Assembly (NCBI RefSeq): GCF_963676685.1
Contig: NC_092346.1
Location: forward strand, 25,123,133-25,187,132
Source: Mytilus edulis
Lineage: Eukaryota > Mollusca > Bivalvia > Mytilida > Mytilidae
DNA length: 64,000 nt
Reading direction: 5' to 3'
How positions within the stretch are numbered: the stretch's first letter is position 1; each line of letters starts with the position of its first letter. Both the position numbers and the translations under genes were made by a program. The notes under the pieces are model-generated. The model was not told where the DNA came from and made no database searches. It saw only the letters and a program-made list of their open reading frames with translations. Below are positions 1 through 13,532 of the stretch, one piece after another.

Positions 1-60
1 ACGACGACAACAACGCCAACGTCATACCAATATATGACCAAAAAATTTCTCAATTAAAAA
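1..60 (-). repeat. Edge of a TTTATACGACCGC-family repeat
   Basis: Read on the minus strand it gives GGTCATATATTGGTAT followed by GTTGGCG and GTCGTCGT, as at 17160-17205 and 26010-26060. The window therefore starts inside a copy. Confidence 0.6.
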
Positions 61-380
61 AGTCTCAAATATATGATTACAGATACATACCAGCGGATAC
101 ATTGACATTATGAACAACAGCCATACAAATAGTAGCAGATCCTGGATGTTTATCATTGAAATTCTCCACCTAAAAGTATAATACTTATAAGTGTGATACC
201 AAGGAAAAATATATATATAATATTCGAAAAAAATATCATAACACTTTTTACATTTATAAAAAAATATGTCAGATACTTAAAGTATAGGTGTTTTATATCA
301 GTAACTGGAAGCAAAACTTGTATCCTGCAGTCGACCTTTTCATTATAGTGAAAGAGTTCACGATGCGTTGAAAACAGATA

Positions 381-3060
381 CATAGGTCTATAGTCATGAT
401 ATCCACATGTATAATCTGTATAACATATACCACTTCTTGTTACGGTTATTGTTATTGGTCCATGGTCTTCTATTTCACTGTGGAATATGTATAAAAGAGA
501 CCATGGTATGTTTCTGACAGTCTAATTGATGTCCATAGTTTTCTATTTCATTGTGGTATAAGAGTCCATGATGTGTAAAAACATTGTGTTATTGTTAGAG
601 TCCTATGAAGTGTTACTTACAGATTATCCATGGTCTCATGTGTAATATGTATTAATGAGACCATTGCTTTTTATTCAGTCTATTTGGCTCATGAATGGTT
701 TAATGTTTCTTTGTGGTTTAAAAATCCATGATATGCTTAGGTCCATGGTCTCATGTGTAATAAGTATAAATGAGACAATGGCATGTCGTTTAGTCTTTTT
801 AGTCCATAATCTTATGTTTCTTTGTGGTTTAAAAGTCAATGATGTGCTTCTGACAGATATATAGGTCCATGGTATCATGTGTAACAGGTATAAAAGAGAC
901 CATGGCATGTTTAAAAGAGTCTAATTGGTCCATGGTCTGATGTTTTCATTGTGGTATACAGTTCCACGATGTTAATAACAAATGTTAAGGTCTATGGTCT
1001 CATGTGTAACAGGTATAAAAGAGACCATGGCATGTTTCTGACAGGGTAATTAAGGAATAACAGTACTGTAGTTGAAGAGTTGCCACCGTCAATTGTAGAT
1101 TTGACGGTTGCAAATGCAGTTTTACTGGCAACGCGTAGCGGAGACAGTAAAACGGAGATTTGAGACCGTCAAATCAAAATTGACGGTGGCAACTCTTTAA
1201 CTACAGTACTGTTATTCCGATTCTAATGCATTACAAAAATAAAAATAAATTTGTCAAATAAAAAAAAATCTGCGAAACTTCATGAATGATTTTGGCACAA
1301 AGACGTCATGGCTAAACGTGACGTCATACAATGAAAACTCACAAATCCGATGTTATTACGTTACCTGTACGCTTCAAATTCGGTTAAAAGTTCATTAAAA
1401 CGGCGAATTCGAGGTAGGTGTTGTTTTATTATCGATTATATAGTAGTAATCGAACATTTGTTGATTCTTAATTCAAAATGGCGAGTCCCTCCTTAGTTAC
1501 GCCTGGTCAACTGTGGATTTGACGGCAACTTTTATCCTATGAAAAAAATTGTTAGTCAAATTGCATTAGAATTGGCTTTTGTCTTCAGTTTCATTGTGGT
1601 AAAAGAGTTCACGATGCTTTAAAAACAGATACATAGGTCTACAGTCATGATAGTCACATGTATAATGTGTATAAAATAGACCACGTCTTGGTAACTCTTG
1701 TTACGGTTATTTTTATTAGTCCATGGTCCTCTCTTCGATTTCATTATAGTGAAAGAGTTCACGGTGCGTTGCAAACAGATACATACATGTAGGTCTATAG
1801 TCATGACATTCACATGTATAATCTGTATAAAATATACCACTTCTTGTTATGGTTATTGTTATTGGTCCATGGTCTTCTGTTTCATTGTGGAATATGTATA
1901 AAAGAGACCATGGTATGTTTCTATAAGTCTAATTGATGTCCATAGTTTTCTATTTCATTGTGGTATAAGGGTCCATGCTGTGTTAATACATGGAGCATAT
2001 GTATATAGGTCCATGGTCTCATGTGTAATATTTATAAAAGAGATCATAGTATGCTACTGTAAGTCTTAATTGGTCCCTCGCTTCGGTTTAATACAGGTAT
2101 AAAAGTACATGATGTAATGTCAGAGATACATACATGTAGGTCCATGGTGCAATGTGTAATTTCATAAAATAAACAATGGCAGTCTTATTGGTCCATTGTC
2201 TTCTGTTTCATTGTGTTATAAGATTCCATAATGTGTTACTAACAGATCTATAAGTCCATGGTATCACTTGAGATATGTAAAAATGAGACCATGACATGCT
2301 TTTGTCTTTTTATTTGTCGGGTTGTTGTCTCTTTGACACATTCCCCATTTCCATTCTCAATTTTATTTTAACAGATATCCAATGTAGGTCCATGGTCTCA
2401 TGTGAAAAATGCATTAGAAGGACACATCATGTTACCGTCCCATTGGTGCATGGTTTTTATATGTATCATTGTGGTATAAGAGTCCATGATTTGTGAATTA
2501 CATATGTATAGGTCTATGGTTCAATGTGTATAATTCATAAAAGAGACCATGGTATGTTACTGACAGTCTAATTGTTCCATGGTCTTCTATTTTATTGTGG
2601 TATAAGAGTTCATGATGTGTTGATAACATATGCATAGGTCCATGGTGGTATGTGTCAAGTGTATAAAAGAGACCATGGCATGTTAGGGTCTAATCGGTCC
2701 ATGGTTTTTTGTTTCTCTGTGTGTTGAGGGTCGATAGTCTCATTTGTAATGTGTAAAAAAAACACCTTGGCACAATACAGGACTTTTAATTGGTCCCTGG
2801 TTTTATGTGTTATTATGGTATAGGAGTCCATGGTGTATTGACAACATATATGTATATATATAGGTCCATGGTCTCATGTGTAATAAGTATAGAAGAGACC
2901 GTGGCATGATACACTTTTAACTGGTCAATTGTTTTATGTGTTGATGTATTGAAAACATATGTATAGGTCCATAGTCTAATGCTAAATATGCGCAAATGAG
3001 ACCATGACATGTTCCTAACAGTGCGAGTACTCTCAGATCTATTCATTGAGTTTTTTTTGT
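381..3060 (+). repeat. Divergent minisatellite, ~125-bp monomers with internal inverted symmetry
   Basis: About 20 degenerate monomers. Each carries GGTCCATGGTCTCATGTGTA and, a short way on, the near-reverse GAGACCATGGCATGTT, then TTTCATTGTGGTATAAGAGT. The array is broken by an insertion at about 1045-1560. Stray monomers continue at 3540-3830. Confidence 0.8.
1054..1218. mobile_element. Foldback/MITE hairpin, 165 bp
   Basis: GGAATAACAGTACTGTAGTT at the left is mirrored at the right by AACTACAGTACTGTTATTCC, and the inner arms with GCCACCGTCAATT also pair. The loop carries CGCGTAGCGGAGACAGTAAA. It interrupts the minisatellite. The rest of the insertion to about 1560 is unidentified. Confidence 0.75.
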
Positions 3061-3164
3061 GTCAGGATGTTCATTGTATAAGTACCAGGCCACATCCATT
3101 TGTATTTTTGTCCATCTGATGAGTTAAGCCTTTTTCAACTGATTTTTATAATTCATTCTTATGT

Positions 3165-3530
3165 TGTACTGTTATACCGCTGGCCCAGGTAAGGGAGAGG
3201 GTTGGGATCCCGCTAACATGTTTAACCCCAGCACATTATTTATGTATTTGCCTGTCCCAAGTCAGGAGCCTGTAATTCAGTGGTTATTGTTTGTTTATGT
3301 GTTACATATATTTGTTATTCATTCATTTTTATTACATAAATAAGGCCGTTAGTTTTCTCGTTTAAATTGTTTTACAGTGTCTAATCGGGGACTTTTATAG
3401 CTCACTATGCGGTTTGGGCTTTGCTCATTGTTGAAGGCTGTACGGTGACCTATAGTTGTTAATATCTGTCATTTTGGTCTTTTGTGGATAGTTGTCTCAT
3501 TGGCAATCATTGCACATCTTCATTTTTTTA
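3165..3530 (+). repeat. Dispersed retroelement-tail repeat
   Basis: Shares AATAAGGCCGTTAGTTTTCT, GAAGGCTGTACGGTGACCTA and TTGTCTCATTGGCAATCAT with the copy at 31141-31400. Several other copies lie in the window on both strands. Confidence 0.75.
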
Positions 3531-3832
3531 TGATCCATGTTTCTGGGTGATTTAAAAGTCCATAATGTGTTATAAAAAAAGATATATAATATATACCTAT
3601 GGTCTGATGTTTAATTAATATGCATAAAAGAGACCATGACATGCTACTACAATGTAGCTGTCTCATTGGCATTCATACCATGGCATTCATACCACATCTT
3701 GTCTATATAAGAGTCCAATTTGTGGTAAAAATAGTCCTCTATGTGTTTCTAACAGAGATAAAGATCCATGGTCTCATGTGTGTAATTTGCATAAAAAAGA
3801 CCATGGCATGTTAATGACAGTTCAATAGGTCC

Positions 3833-4576
3833 ATGGCACCCATGGTGTTGCTTATGTTAACTTCCAAACACTCAATTATGTATGATTTCCCAACTAAAAG
3901 ACATTTCAGAATATTCACCCAACTAAGAACTGGCTATACAGAACTCAACTACTACAAGAACCGAGTAGGCCAAACCAACGCCATAGAGTCATGCAACTGT
4001 GAAGCTTCTAAAACGCCTCATCATTTCCTCTGGTGTGTTCCTGCTATGAGAACAAACATGAATATATGTTACACCAAATATTCAAAGAGGTCAGGGTCAG
4101 AAACCTCAATCTTCTATTTCTAACCAGACTGAACAGCGAGAACACAGAAAGGACAAAAGCCAAACTAAAAACAGTGGCACATTACATTCACAGAACAGGC
4201 AGATTTAATACTGCTGTTATACTGCTGTTCCTCAATCAGGACAATCTTAACCAGCGCATACTAATTTAAACCACAGAGAACATGGAGAGAAAAAAATGTT
4301 GAGAAAAACTGCACATTGAGACATTTCATGCTAACAGGCCTTACGCATGTTACGATTGAGGAACTGAAATAAAGGTTCTATCAGATCTGTCTGAACTCGA
4401 GACTCAAGTAAATTTTGAGGTGAAAAATACGGCAATTTCAGCCAAAGGGTCCACAGTACATGAACCTTAATTTTTTGAAAATTAACCTTTATCGGGGGGG
4501 GGAAAAATCGCCGCGATATAGCCTTTTTGTGCTAATGCGGCGTAAAGCAAATAACAATCAATCAATCAATCGGGGA
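3833..4576 (+). pseudogene. LINE 3' remnant, frameshifted C-terminal ORF2 region
   Basis: The first frame reads HFRIFTQLRTGYTELNYYKN, then VGQTNAIESCNC and THHF-like KTPHHFLWC; the next frame continues CYENKHEYMLHQIFKEV to about 4269. This resembles the Cys-Cys-His region that follows reverse transcriptase and RNase H in Jockey/CR1-type LINEs. One frameshift near 4035 links the frames. A noncoding tail follows to GCGGCGTAAAGCAAATAACA and (AATC)n at about 4576, a typical LINE end. The upstream part is missing (5' truncation). Confidence 0.7.
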
Positions 4577-5195
4577 AAAAACTAATATATTTTTTCAAAA
4601 CTCAAATGAACATTTGTGTGCTGTAGAGGTGATCAAATAGCAAGAGATTCATCTTATTTTGAAAAAAAAATCTTGGGGGAGCATGCCCCAAACCCCCCCC
4701 CCCCCCCCCCCAATCGGGCCGATACTGGTAGAGATGGCCTACCAGGAATACCCCCATTTTTTTCTCTCGTTAGTCTTGTGGACTAAATATTCTCTAAAGT
4801 AAGGATCTAACGACTGCATGTACGCTTTGCCTTTGCCACAAAATTCCTAGTATCTGATGCAGGACAGTCGCCATCTTGCTTACAGCTTCATCATTATGCA
4901 TAAGTATCTGCATATCTGATTGGCTCCCTAAAAGTGACGTATTAGATATCCTTATTTGGCATTTGCAGAATATTTCCCAACTACCTAGTGATAACACATA
5001 GAATCTCAGGCCAATGCTAATACAACTGTATACCAAATACCATTGACTTATCATAATTATTTCATATCGGTTGAGAATAAGCTTCTCTTATTGGATGAAA
5101 AGGGACCACATGACATTCATTATTCTTGAGTAATAAATTCCATCGGTCATTAACAGAACGAAACGGACCAGAAAACCGGTCGTTAACGGATTTTC
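4577..5195. other. No gene seen; homopolymer and degenerate repeat
   Basis: A run of about 20 C at 4691-4711, then sequence near 4900-5050 resembling the degenerate repeat at 5780-6130. No coding signal was found. Confidence 0.4.
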
Positions 5196-5325
5196 ATATG
5201 ATAATGACCGATGGGGCGTGGTTTCCGTCTGTTAATGACCGTTGGGGCGTGGTTTCCATCTGTTAATGACCGCTGGGGCGTTGTTTCTCTGTTAATGACC
5301 GGTGGGGCGTTGATTCTCTGTTTAG
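5196..5325 (+). repeat. Minisatellite, ~33-bp unit, about four copies
   Basis: Repeats of TCTGTTAATGACCG and GGGGCGTGGTTTCC, degenerating downstream. Confidence 0.75.
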
Positions 5326-5592
5326 AGAGATGTCCCTTCAATAAAACATTTTCCTGTTTTCAATATTATATTTAAGTTGTTGAATTGTTTACCATATGTT
5401 TTGGTAAATTATAAAATTATAGAGAACTTGATTAAGTATTCATATACTGAAAAATTGCAATAAAATGAATGGCAGGGTTGCTACGACTGGTTTTAACTCT
5501 TTGCCATAGAAATCGTACAACTACTCGAGTTTGCTTTGGAAATTTTGAATCTATGAGAATTTTCTGAAACATGATTCCTCAATGAAATAAAC

Positions 5593-5777
5593 ATAATAGT
5601 TTTTGAATAACTGGTCATTATCGTGATATATGGACTGCCCGTAGGATAGTGGTATTGACTGTGACAGCGATAATGACCTCGCCTTCGGCTCAGTCATTAT
5701 CACTATCTTAGTCAATACCACTGTCCTGTGGGCAGTCCATATATAACGAAAATGACCAGTTATTCAAGAACTATTAT
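5593..5777. mobile_element. Foldback element, 185 bp
   Basis: Long inverted arms: ATAATAGTTTTTGAATAACT at the left pairs with AGTTATTCAAGAACTATTAT at the right, continuing through GGTCATTATCGT, GGACTGCCC and AGTGGTATTGACT. The small loop contains CTCGCCTTCGGCTC. No coding capacity. Confidence 0.8.
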
Positions 5778-7015
5778 ATAAGTAGTTCCCTTTAAACAGA
5801 CCTAAACACAAACTAATACATGTAAACTAAGCAAAATTTCGAAGTCCATAAACCATAACTGTGGGGATGTGGTCCAATAATCTCCATGGTTATGATATAT
5901 GCCAATGCTTATTCAACTGCATACCAAATATCATTTACCTACCACTAGTTGTTGTCCATAAACCAACCTTATCACAAACTACATGAAAACTAAGCAAAAG
6001 TTTCAAAGTCAATAGACCGTGACTGAGGGGGAGAGCCAACAAATCTCCATGTAAATGAGGTATGGCATTGTTCATTAAACTGCATATCAATTATCATTAA
6101 CGTATTACTAGTGGTTCCCCCTATTAAACTAGACGTAATCACTAACTAAAACATTGTTGACGTCGCCACCGACGCTGGAAACAGCATAACTAGCGAGACA
6201 AAAATTATCAAGATGTCACTGAACCATAAAAACCAGGCAAAGGACAATGAACATACTATTATGACAGACAGAGTCTTAGTAATATAAGCCACCTGCATTC
6301 AAGTATGAAACATCAAGTTCCTTTACCTTCTGAAATATCAAGCTTCATGCAAATAGACCTACAGCCAGATAGTGAACCATATATGTCTAGTATCTCTTAT
6401 ATTTTATATTCAGTTTAACATGATGAAGTTGGTAAAACATTTGAAAAATATTTATATGCTTTATATATGTATAACAGTATTAATGATCAAAACCAACAAA
6501 AAATAATGATAAATTTGTATTTAAAATGTTCAATAACAATGCTTTAATTTAAATACAAGCTTTCGCCACAAACATCCTGTTTCTAACACTCACAAAACTC
6601 ATCATTTTATAAAATTTTAAAACAACATTTTTTTGTGTAAAAAAAAGCTTTGGAAACACACATCCTGTTTCAAACATGTTGATATTAAGCAAAAATTCAT
6701 AATTTATGCTCTATCTTTACATGTTGACAATGGATTTAAATCAGAAGTAGCATGTACTTTTAAGAAATACATGATATATGACACAGACAGAACCAATATT
6801 AGATGACGTAATCTTAAATTCTATTTTCTATTGCAATATAAATGAAACTTAACTTGGGAATACATTGGTGAGACAACCCAATAACACAATTTAATAAAAA
6901 AAAAAACAACAACACCTTCTTTTATTTTCTTATAGGAGTTATACCACCATTGTATTTTCCATTACTTTATTAAATTGGCATTTTCCAAAAAAAATATGCA
7001 AAAATTATCTTTTTT
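5778..7015. other. Degenerate ~150-bp repeats, then plain AT-rich DNA
   Basis: 5780-6430 holds diverged repeats of the type CACAAACTACATGAAAACTA, AGCAAAAGTTTC and TGCATACCAAATATCATT. From 6440 to 7015 I see only AT-rich sequence. Confidence 0.4.
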
Positions 7016-7018
7016 TTA

Positions 7019-7315
7019 AGGGAGCTACCATTTGATTTTTATGGGGGGGGGCTAGGATGAAAAATTTTGTCCTGCATTTTTTTTTAGCTGTAATCTGTGT
7101 CCTGCCTTTTTATTTTTCACTCTGTTCGGTCCTGCTTTTTTTTTTAGTTTATCCTGACTTTTTTTAACCTAAATTGTCGTCCTGACTTTTTTTTGGAAGT
7201 GTCTCATCCTGCATTTTTTTTTACTCAAAACTCCTGTCCTGCCTATTTTTTCAAATTTCATCCTAGCCCCCCCCCCCCCCCCCCCCCCCCCATAAAAATC
7301 AAATGGTAGCTCCCT
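7019..7315. mobile_element. MITE with G/C-run inverted ends, ~297 bp
   Basis: Ends AGGGAGCTACCATTTGATTT, then TTTATGGGG and CTAGGATGA, are mirrored at the right, where the C run has grown to about 29 bases. The interior is a degenerate repeat of TCCTGCATTTTTTT. Confidence 0.75.
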
Positions 7316-7439
7316 AAGATGAAATACTTTGCATAATTTACATTTCATCCTGTTCAGTACTACAGTTCAAATTTCACATCACATTTCATGATTATATATG
7401 ACAATAACCATCACTAGTACTGGAAGAGGGACGAAAGAT

Positions 7440-8160
7440 ACCAAAGGGACAGTCGAACTCATGAATCAAAAATAAACTGACAACGCATGGATAAAAATGA
7501 AAGAAGACAAACAGACAAACAATAGAACACATAACACAACATAGAAAACTGAAGAATAAGCAACACAAACCCCACCAAAAACTAAACTAGGGTGATCTCA
7601 GGTGCTCCAGAAGGGTAAGCAGATCCTGCTCCACATGTAGCACTCGTTGTGTTGCTTATGTTATAACAAATCCGTTAAATAGTCTAATTCGGTAGATCAC
7701 ATTCATGAAAGGGAAGGGGATTGTAGTTACGACGTAAGGAACATATCCGATATCATTTGTGAAACAGTTATTCCATAACGGTCAACAACTCGTGATGGCG
7801 TCCGTAAAATCTACGAAGGGATGATTTCAACTTCACCATTTGGAACTCTTGGTTTAAAAGCTTCCTTGTGAGCAGCAACCCTCTATCAATAAAATCATGA
7901 TAGGAAATGCAAGCATGGGAATATCGTATCAATTGGGAGATATATACTCCGTATGCATGTGCTGCTAGAATGTTGCTACTTAGAAATGGAAAGTTTACAA
8001 TAGGAAAGCTGAAATCATCTCTTTTGTCGTAAAGTTTTGTTTTCAATCGACCCTCATTGTCAATTTCTAGATATAAGTAAAGATATGAGGCCGACTTAAT
8101 TGTATCTGTTGTATCTTTTATCTCTAGTTCGATGGGATAGATGCGTTCAACAGTCACCAA
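7440..8160 (-). pseudogene. Reverse-transcriptase C-terminal fragment with retroelement 3' tail
   Basis: The minus-strand frame at 7768-8160 reads SYLYLYLEIDNEGRLKTKLY, FPIVNFPFLSSNI, AYGVYISQLIRYSHAC and LKSSLRRFYGRHHELL. I recognise this as the region after the polymerase domain in a reverse transcriptase common in molluscs and corals; its exact class I cannot fix. It has no start or catalytic YADD part and shifts frame near the end. The tail (7440-7760) recurs alone at 16950-17123. Confidence 0.65.
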
Positions 8161-8991
8161 ATTTTGAATTATTTAGTGAAAGAACGTCGTCTATATAAGT
8201 TAGCCAATCAATTTGGCAAAAATAATCTGTATGGAATTGAGATATGATAATTATGATAATGATAGTACATTTGCATGCAAAATACCACCGACTTATCATA
8301 AGAGGTTCTACTTTAATCGACCTCATTTTAAAATTTATAATTACCACAAACTTTAAATAAATTTATATAAGCTTCATGAAGGCGAGGAACAAAATTGTGT
8401 GGTTCAGAGCATGCTGTAAATGTTACCCGAAGGAAAAAAAAGTGCACATGCTGGAATGACTCGCCTTCTTTACTAATCATTGATATGTTGATAGTCCAAA
8501 ATATAAAGCCTTTACTACAAGTATCACATAAACTTAACATGATCCAAGAAAATGAGGTCAAGGTCATATAGATAAACAAGAAATACATGTACATCTTACA
8601 ATCATTCAATACACTAAATATAGTTGACTAATTGCATATAATTTCTAAGAAACAGACTAATCAAAGAATACTAAACATTGACCAATGAACCATGTAAATG
8701 ACGTTAAGGTAAGATAAACCATGCCAGGCAGACATGTACAGCTTACTATCATTCCATACATTGACCTATTGCAAATAGTTAAGAAAAACAGATCAAAACA
8801 CAAAATCTTAACACTGAGCTATGAACCGTGAAAATGAGGTCAAGGTCAAATAAAACCTGTGAGACGGACGTTTACTTTTCTACATTGGCTAGAGGTATAG
8901 GGGAGGGTTGAGATCTCATAAACATATTTAACCCCACCACATTTTTGCGCCTGTCCCATGTCAGGAGCCTCTGGCCTTTGTTAGTCTTGTG

Positions 8992-9145
8992 CAGTGGCGT
9001 ATCCAAAGGGGGGGGGGGGGTTCCGGGGGTTGAAACCCCCCATTTTTTTTGGCCGATCAATGCATTTGAATGGGAGCATATAGTTGGAACCGCCCCCTTT
9101 ACTCTGGGTTGGGAACCCCCTTTTTAAAATGGCTGGATCCTTAGT
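8992..9145. mobile_element. hAT-like MITE nested in a retroelement tail (copy 1)
   Basis: Left end CAGTGGCGTATCC; right end GGCTGGATCC then a decayed TTAGTTT. Flanked by 8-bp near-identical repeats GTCTTGTG/TTCTTGTG, as expected for hAT elements. The interior GGCCGATCAATGCATTTGAA is shared with the intact copy at 58599. Confidence 0.65.
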
Positions 9146-10559
9146 TTCTTGTGTACAATTTGGAGTTTAGTATAGCATTCATTATCACTATTTGTTTAGG
9201 GGCCAGCTGAAGGACGCCTCTGGGTGTGGGAATTTTTCGCTGCATTGAAGACCTGTTTGTGACCTTCTGCTGTTGTCTGTTCTATGGTCGGATTGTTGTC
9301 TCTTTGACTCATTCCCCATTTCCGTTCTCAATTTTATGTACATCTTTAAATATTTCCATACACCAAACGACCAAAACTCAAAAACTTAACGTTGACCACT
9401 GAACCATGAAATAAGGGGTCAGATGACAAGCGCCAGCTAGACATGTATACCTTACAATCATTCCATACACCTAATATAGTAGACCTATGGCATACAGTAT
9501 AAGAAAAACAGACCAAAACACAAAAATTTATCTATAACCACTGAACCATGAAAATGAGGTCAAGATCAGATGACACCTGCACTGGAGATGTTTTACAGTT
9601 CTTCCATACACTGACTATACTAGACCTATATGAGACATGGACTTGACCACCAAATCTTAACCTTGTTCACTGATCCTTGAAATGAGGTTGAGTCAGATGA
9701 AAACTATCTGACGGGTATGAGGACCTTACAAGGTACACACATACCAATTATAGTTATCCTATTACATTTTTTGTACTCATAATAAGAGAAAAATTATCAT
9801 TTCAAAATATCTCAACTTTTTTTTTCAAGCAGTCACTGAACTATGAAAATGAGGTCAAGGACAATGTACATGTTACAGATGGAAACTTCATAACATAAGG
9901 CATCTATATATACAAAGTATGTAGCTTCCAGGTCTTCAACCTTCTAAAATATACAAAGTTAACACTGCGGCCGCCGTAGACTCCCCCACCGGATCACCAT
10001 CCCTATGTCTAGCTTTCTGCGACCTAAGTCGCAGGCTGGACAAAAACTATTCAAACTCAAATGTAGATAAAACTCATTAAAGTGATATCAATGTTATCAC
10101 CACTGATGGCATATGACAGAATTCAGTAGTTGTTGTTGGTTTAGGACTGTAATATTTGTTTTTTTTTAATTTATTGTTGTCATAAAACAGGCTGTTGGTA
10201 TTTTTTTGTTTGAATTGTTTCACATTTTGTCATGTCCAAGCCTTTTCTAAGCTGATCTAGACTACCCTATGTTTTTTGCTCATTGCTGACAGGCGCGTAG
10301 CTCCCTATACGCTAACAGGCAGTTGCGTGCACATCGATTCGGCATGCAAAAAAAAATTGGCAAAATAAAAATTTATAGATTGAATGTTAAAGGAAACACC
10401 TATGTTGTCACTTTTTTAATTGATGAAATATCATTAAATAACAGCATTTGGTTTCAAAATAAAAGTGTTATTGGAGATTATGACAAAATCGGACAGTAAC
10501 TTGTATCTTCTACAAGATTTGAATTTGTAATACTCAGTCTAAGACATGTAGTTTTTGGA

Positions 10560-10773
10560 GCACATTTTACAGTGTACGGTTCATCAGTTTGGAATGAGAT
10601 GTACCAATCGGCATTAGAATTATCAGAACCCTTCAATATCGTTGAAAATATGCCGAGGCGATGTGGTCGACAGACTACCAGAGCCAATCACCCTGCAAAC
10701 ACGCCAAAACAGTATTGGAAAGTCTCATTATTTTTTGCGTATGTTGAAAACAAAAGTACGATCAACAGTTACT
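10560..10773 (+). pseudogene. hAT-type transposase C-terminal remnant (copy 1)
   Basis: Reads VWNEMYQSALELSEPFNIVE, then MPRRCGRQTTRANHPANTPK, QYWKVSLFFAY. The pattern Met-Pro-Arg...Gly-Arg-Gln...Arg-Ala-Asn-x-Pro-Ala-x-x-Pro-x-x-Tyr is that of DUF4371/zinc-finger MYM-like hAT proteins as I recall them. Only about 60 residues remain, and the downstream dimerisation domain is missing. Confidence 0.55.
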
Positions 10774-11963
10774 AGCATTACTGCATATTCATTGGCATTT
10801 CAGTGTGAATATTGACACTCTTGGTTTAAAAGCTTCCTTGTGAGCAGCAACCCTCTATCAATAAAATCATGATAGGAAATGCAAGCATGGGAATATCGTA
10901 TCAATTGGGAGATATATACTCCGTATGCATGTGCTGCTAGAATGTTGCTACTTAGAAATGGAAAGTTTACAATAGGAAAGCTGAAATCATCTCTTTTGTC
11001 GTAAAGTTTTGTTTTCAATCGACCCTCATTGTCAATTTCTAGATATAAGTAAAGATATGAGGCCGACTTAATTGTATCTGTTGTATCTTTTATCTCTAGT
11101 TCGATGGGATAGATGCGTTCAACAGTCACCAAATTTTGAATTATTTAGTGAAAGAACGTCGTCTATATAAGTTAGCCAATCAATTTGGCAAAAATAATCT
11201 GTATGGAATTGAGATATGATAATTATGATAATGATAGTACATTTGCATGCAAAATACCACCGACTTATCATAAGAGGTTCTACTTTAATCGACCTCATTT
11301 TAAAATTTATAATTACCACAAACTTTAAATAAATTTATATAAGCTTCATGAAGGCGAGGAACAAAATTGTGTGGTTCAGAGCATGCTGTAAATGTTACCT
11401 GAAGGAAAAAAAAGTGCACATGCTGGAATGACTCGCCTTCTTTACTAATCATTGATATGTTGATAGTCCAAAATATAAAGCCTTTACTACAAGTATCACA
11501 TAAACTTAACATGATCCAAGAAAATGAGGTCAAGGTCATATAGATAAACAAGAAATACATGTACATCTTACAATCATTCAATACACTAAATATAGTTGAC
11601 TAATTGCATATAATTTCTAAGAAACAGACTAATCAAAGAATACTAAACATTGACCAATGAACCATGTAAATGACGTTAAGGTAAGATAAACCATGCCAGG
11701 CAGACATGTACAGCTTACTATCATTCCATACATTGACCTATTGCAAATAGTTAAGAAAAACAGATCAAAACACAAAATCTTAACACTGAGCTATGAACCG
11801 TGAAAATGAGGTCAAGGTCAAATAAAACCTGTGAGACGGACGTTTACTTTTCTACATTGGCTAGAGGTATAGGGGAGGGTTGAGATCTCATAAACATATT
11901 TAACCCCACCACATTTTTGCGCCTGTCCCATGTCAGGAGCCTCTGGCCTTTGTTAGTCTTGTG

Positions 11964-12118
11964 CAGTGGCGTATCCAAAAGGGGGGGGGGGGGGTTCCGG
12001 GGGTTGAAACCCCCCATTTTTTTTGGCCGATCAATGCATTTGAATGGGAGCATATAGTTGGAACCCCCCCTTTACTCTGGGTTGGGAACCCCCTTTTTAA
12101 AATGGCTGGATCCTTAGT
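11964..12118. mobile_element. hAT-like MITE nested in a retroelement tail (copy 2)
   Basis: The duplicate of the element at 8992, differing by G- and C-run length only. Not an independent insertion. Confidence 0.65.
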
Positions 12119-13532
12119 TTCTTGTGTACAATTTGGAGTTTAGTATAGCATTCATTATCACTATTTGTTTAGGGGCCAGCTGAAGGACGCCTCTGGGTGT
12201 GGGAATTTTTCGCTGCATTGAAGACCTGTTTGTGACCTTCTGCTGTTGTCTGTTCTATGGTCGGATTGTTGTCTCTTTGACTCATTCCCCATTTCCGTTC
12301 TCAATTTTATGTACATCTTTAAATATTTCCATACACCAAACGACCAAAACTCAAAAACTTAACGTTGACCACTGAACCATGAAATAAGGGGTCAGATGAC
12401 AAGCGCCAGCTAGACATGTATACCTTACAATCATTCCATACACCTAATATAGTAGACCTATGGCATACAGTATAAGAAAAACAGACCAAAACACAAAAAT
12501 TTATCTATAACCACTGAACCATGAAAATGAGGTCAAGATCAGATGACACCTGCACTGGAGATGTTTTACAGTTCTTCCATACACTGACTATACTAGACCT
12601 ATATGAGACATGGACTTGACCACCAAATCTTAACCTTGTTCACTGATCCTTGAAATGAGGTTGAGTCAGATGAAAACTATCTGACGGGTATGAGGACCTT
12701 ACAAGGTACACACATACCAATTATAGTTATCCTATTACATTTTTTGTACTCATAATAAGAGAAAAATTATCATTTCAAAATATCTCAACTTTTTTTTTCA
12801 AGCAGTCACTGAACTATGAAAATGAGGTCAAGGACAATGTACATGTTACAGATGGAAACTTCATAACATAAGGCATCTATATATACAAAGTATGTAGCTT
12901 CCAGGTCTTCAACCTTCTAAAATATACAAAGTTAACACTGCGGCCGCCGTAGACTCCCCCACCGGATCACCATCCCTATGTCTAGCTTTCTGCGACCTAA
13001 GTCGCAGGCTGGACAAAAACTATTCAAACTCAAATGTAGATAAAACTCATTAAAGTGATATCAATGTTATCACCACTGATGGCATATGACAGAATTCAGT
13101 AGTTGTTGTTGGTTTAGGACTGTAATATTTGTTTTTTTTTAATTTATTGTTGTCATAAAACAGGCTGTTGGTATTTTTTTGTTTGAATTGTTTCACATTT
13201 TGTCATGTCCAAGCCTTTTCTAAGCTGATCTAGACTACCCTATGTTTTTTGCTCATTGCTGACAGGCGCGTAGCTCCCTATACGCTAACAGGCAGTTGCG
13301 TGCACATCGATTCGGCATGCAAAAAAAAATTGGCAAAATAAAAATTTATAGATTGAATGTTAAAGGAAACACCTATGTTGTCACTTTTTTAATTGATGAA
13401 ATATCATTAAATAACAGCATTTGGTTTCAAAATAAAAGTGTTATTGGAGATTATGACAAAATCGGACAGTAACTTGTATCTTCTACAAGATTTGAATTTG
13501 TAATACTCAGTCTAAGACATGTAGTTTTTGGA

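Larger units (their letters stand above)
7845..10816. repeat. Tandem duplication, copy 1 (2972 bp)
   Basis: Followed at once by a near-identical copy (10817-13789). Only a handful of substitutions and homopolymer length changes were seen. The unit holds part of the reverse-transcriptase fragment, a bivalve-type minisatellite with ATGAGGTCAAGG units (about 8370-9950), a retroelement tail (8880-9345), a nested hAT-like MITE and a hAT transposase remnant. Confidence 0.93.

Noticed and set aside
8147-8609. Minus-strand frames of 66 and 93 codons next to the reverse-transcriptase fragment, repeated at 11119-11581
   Set aside because: They lie in minisatellite sequence and recur only because of the tandem duplication. 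No protein family was recognised.
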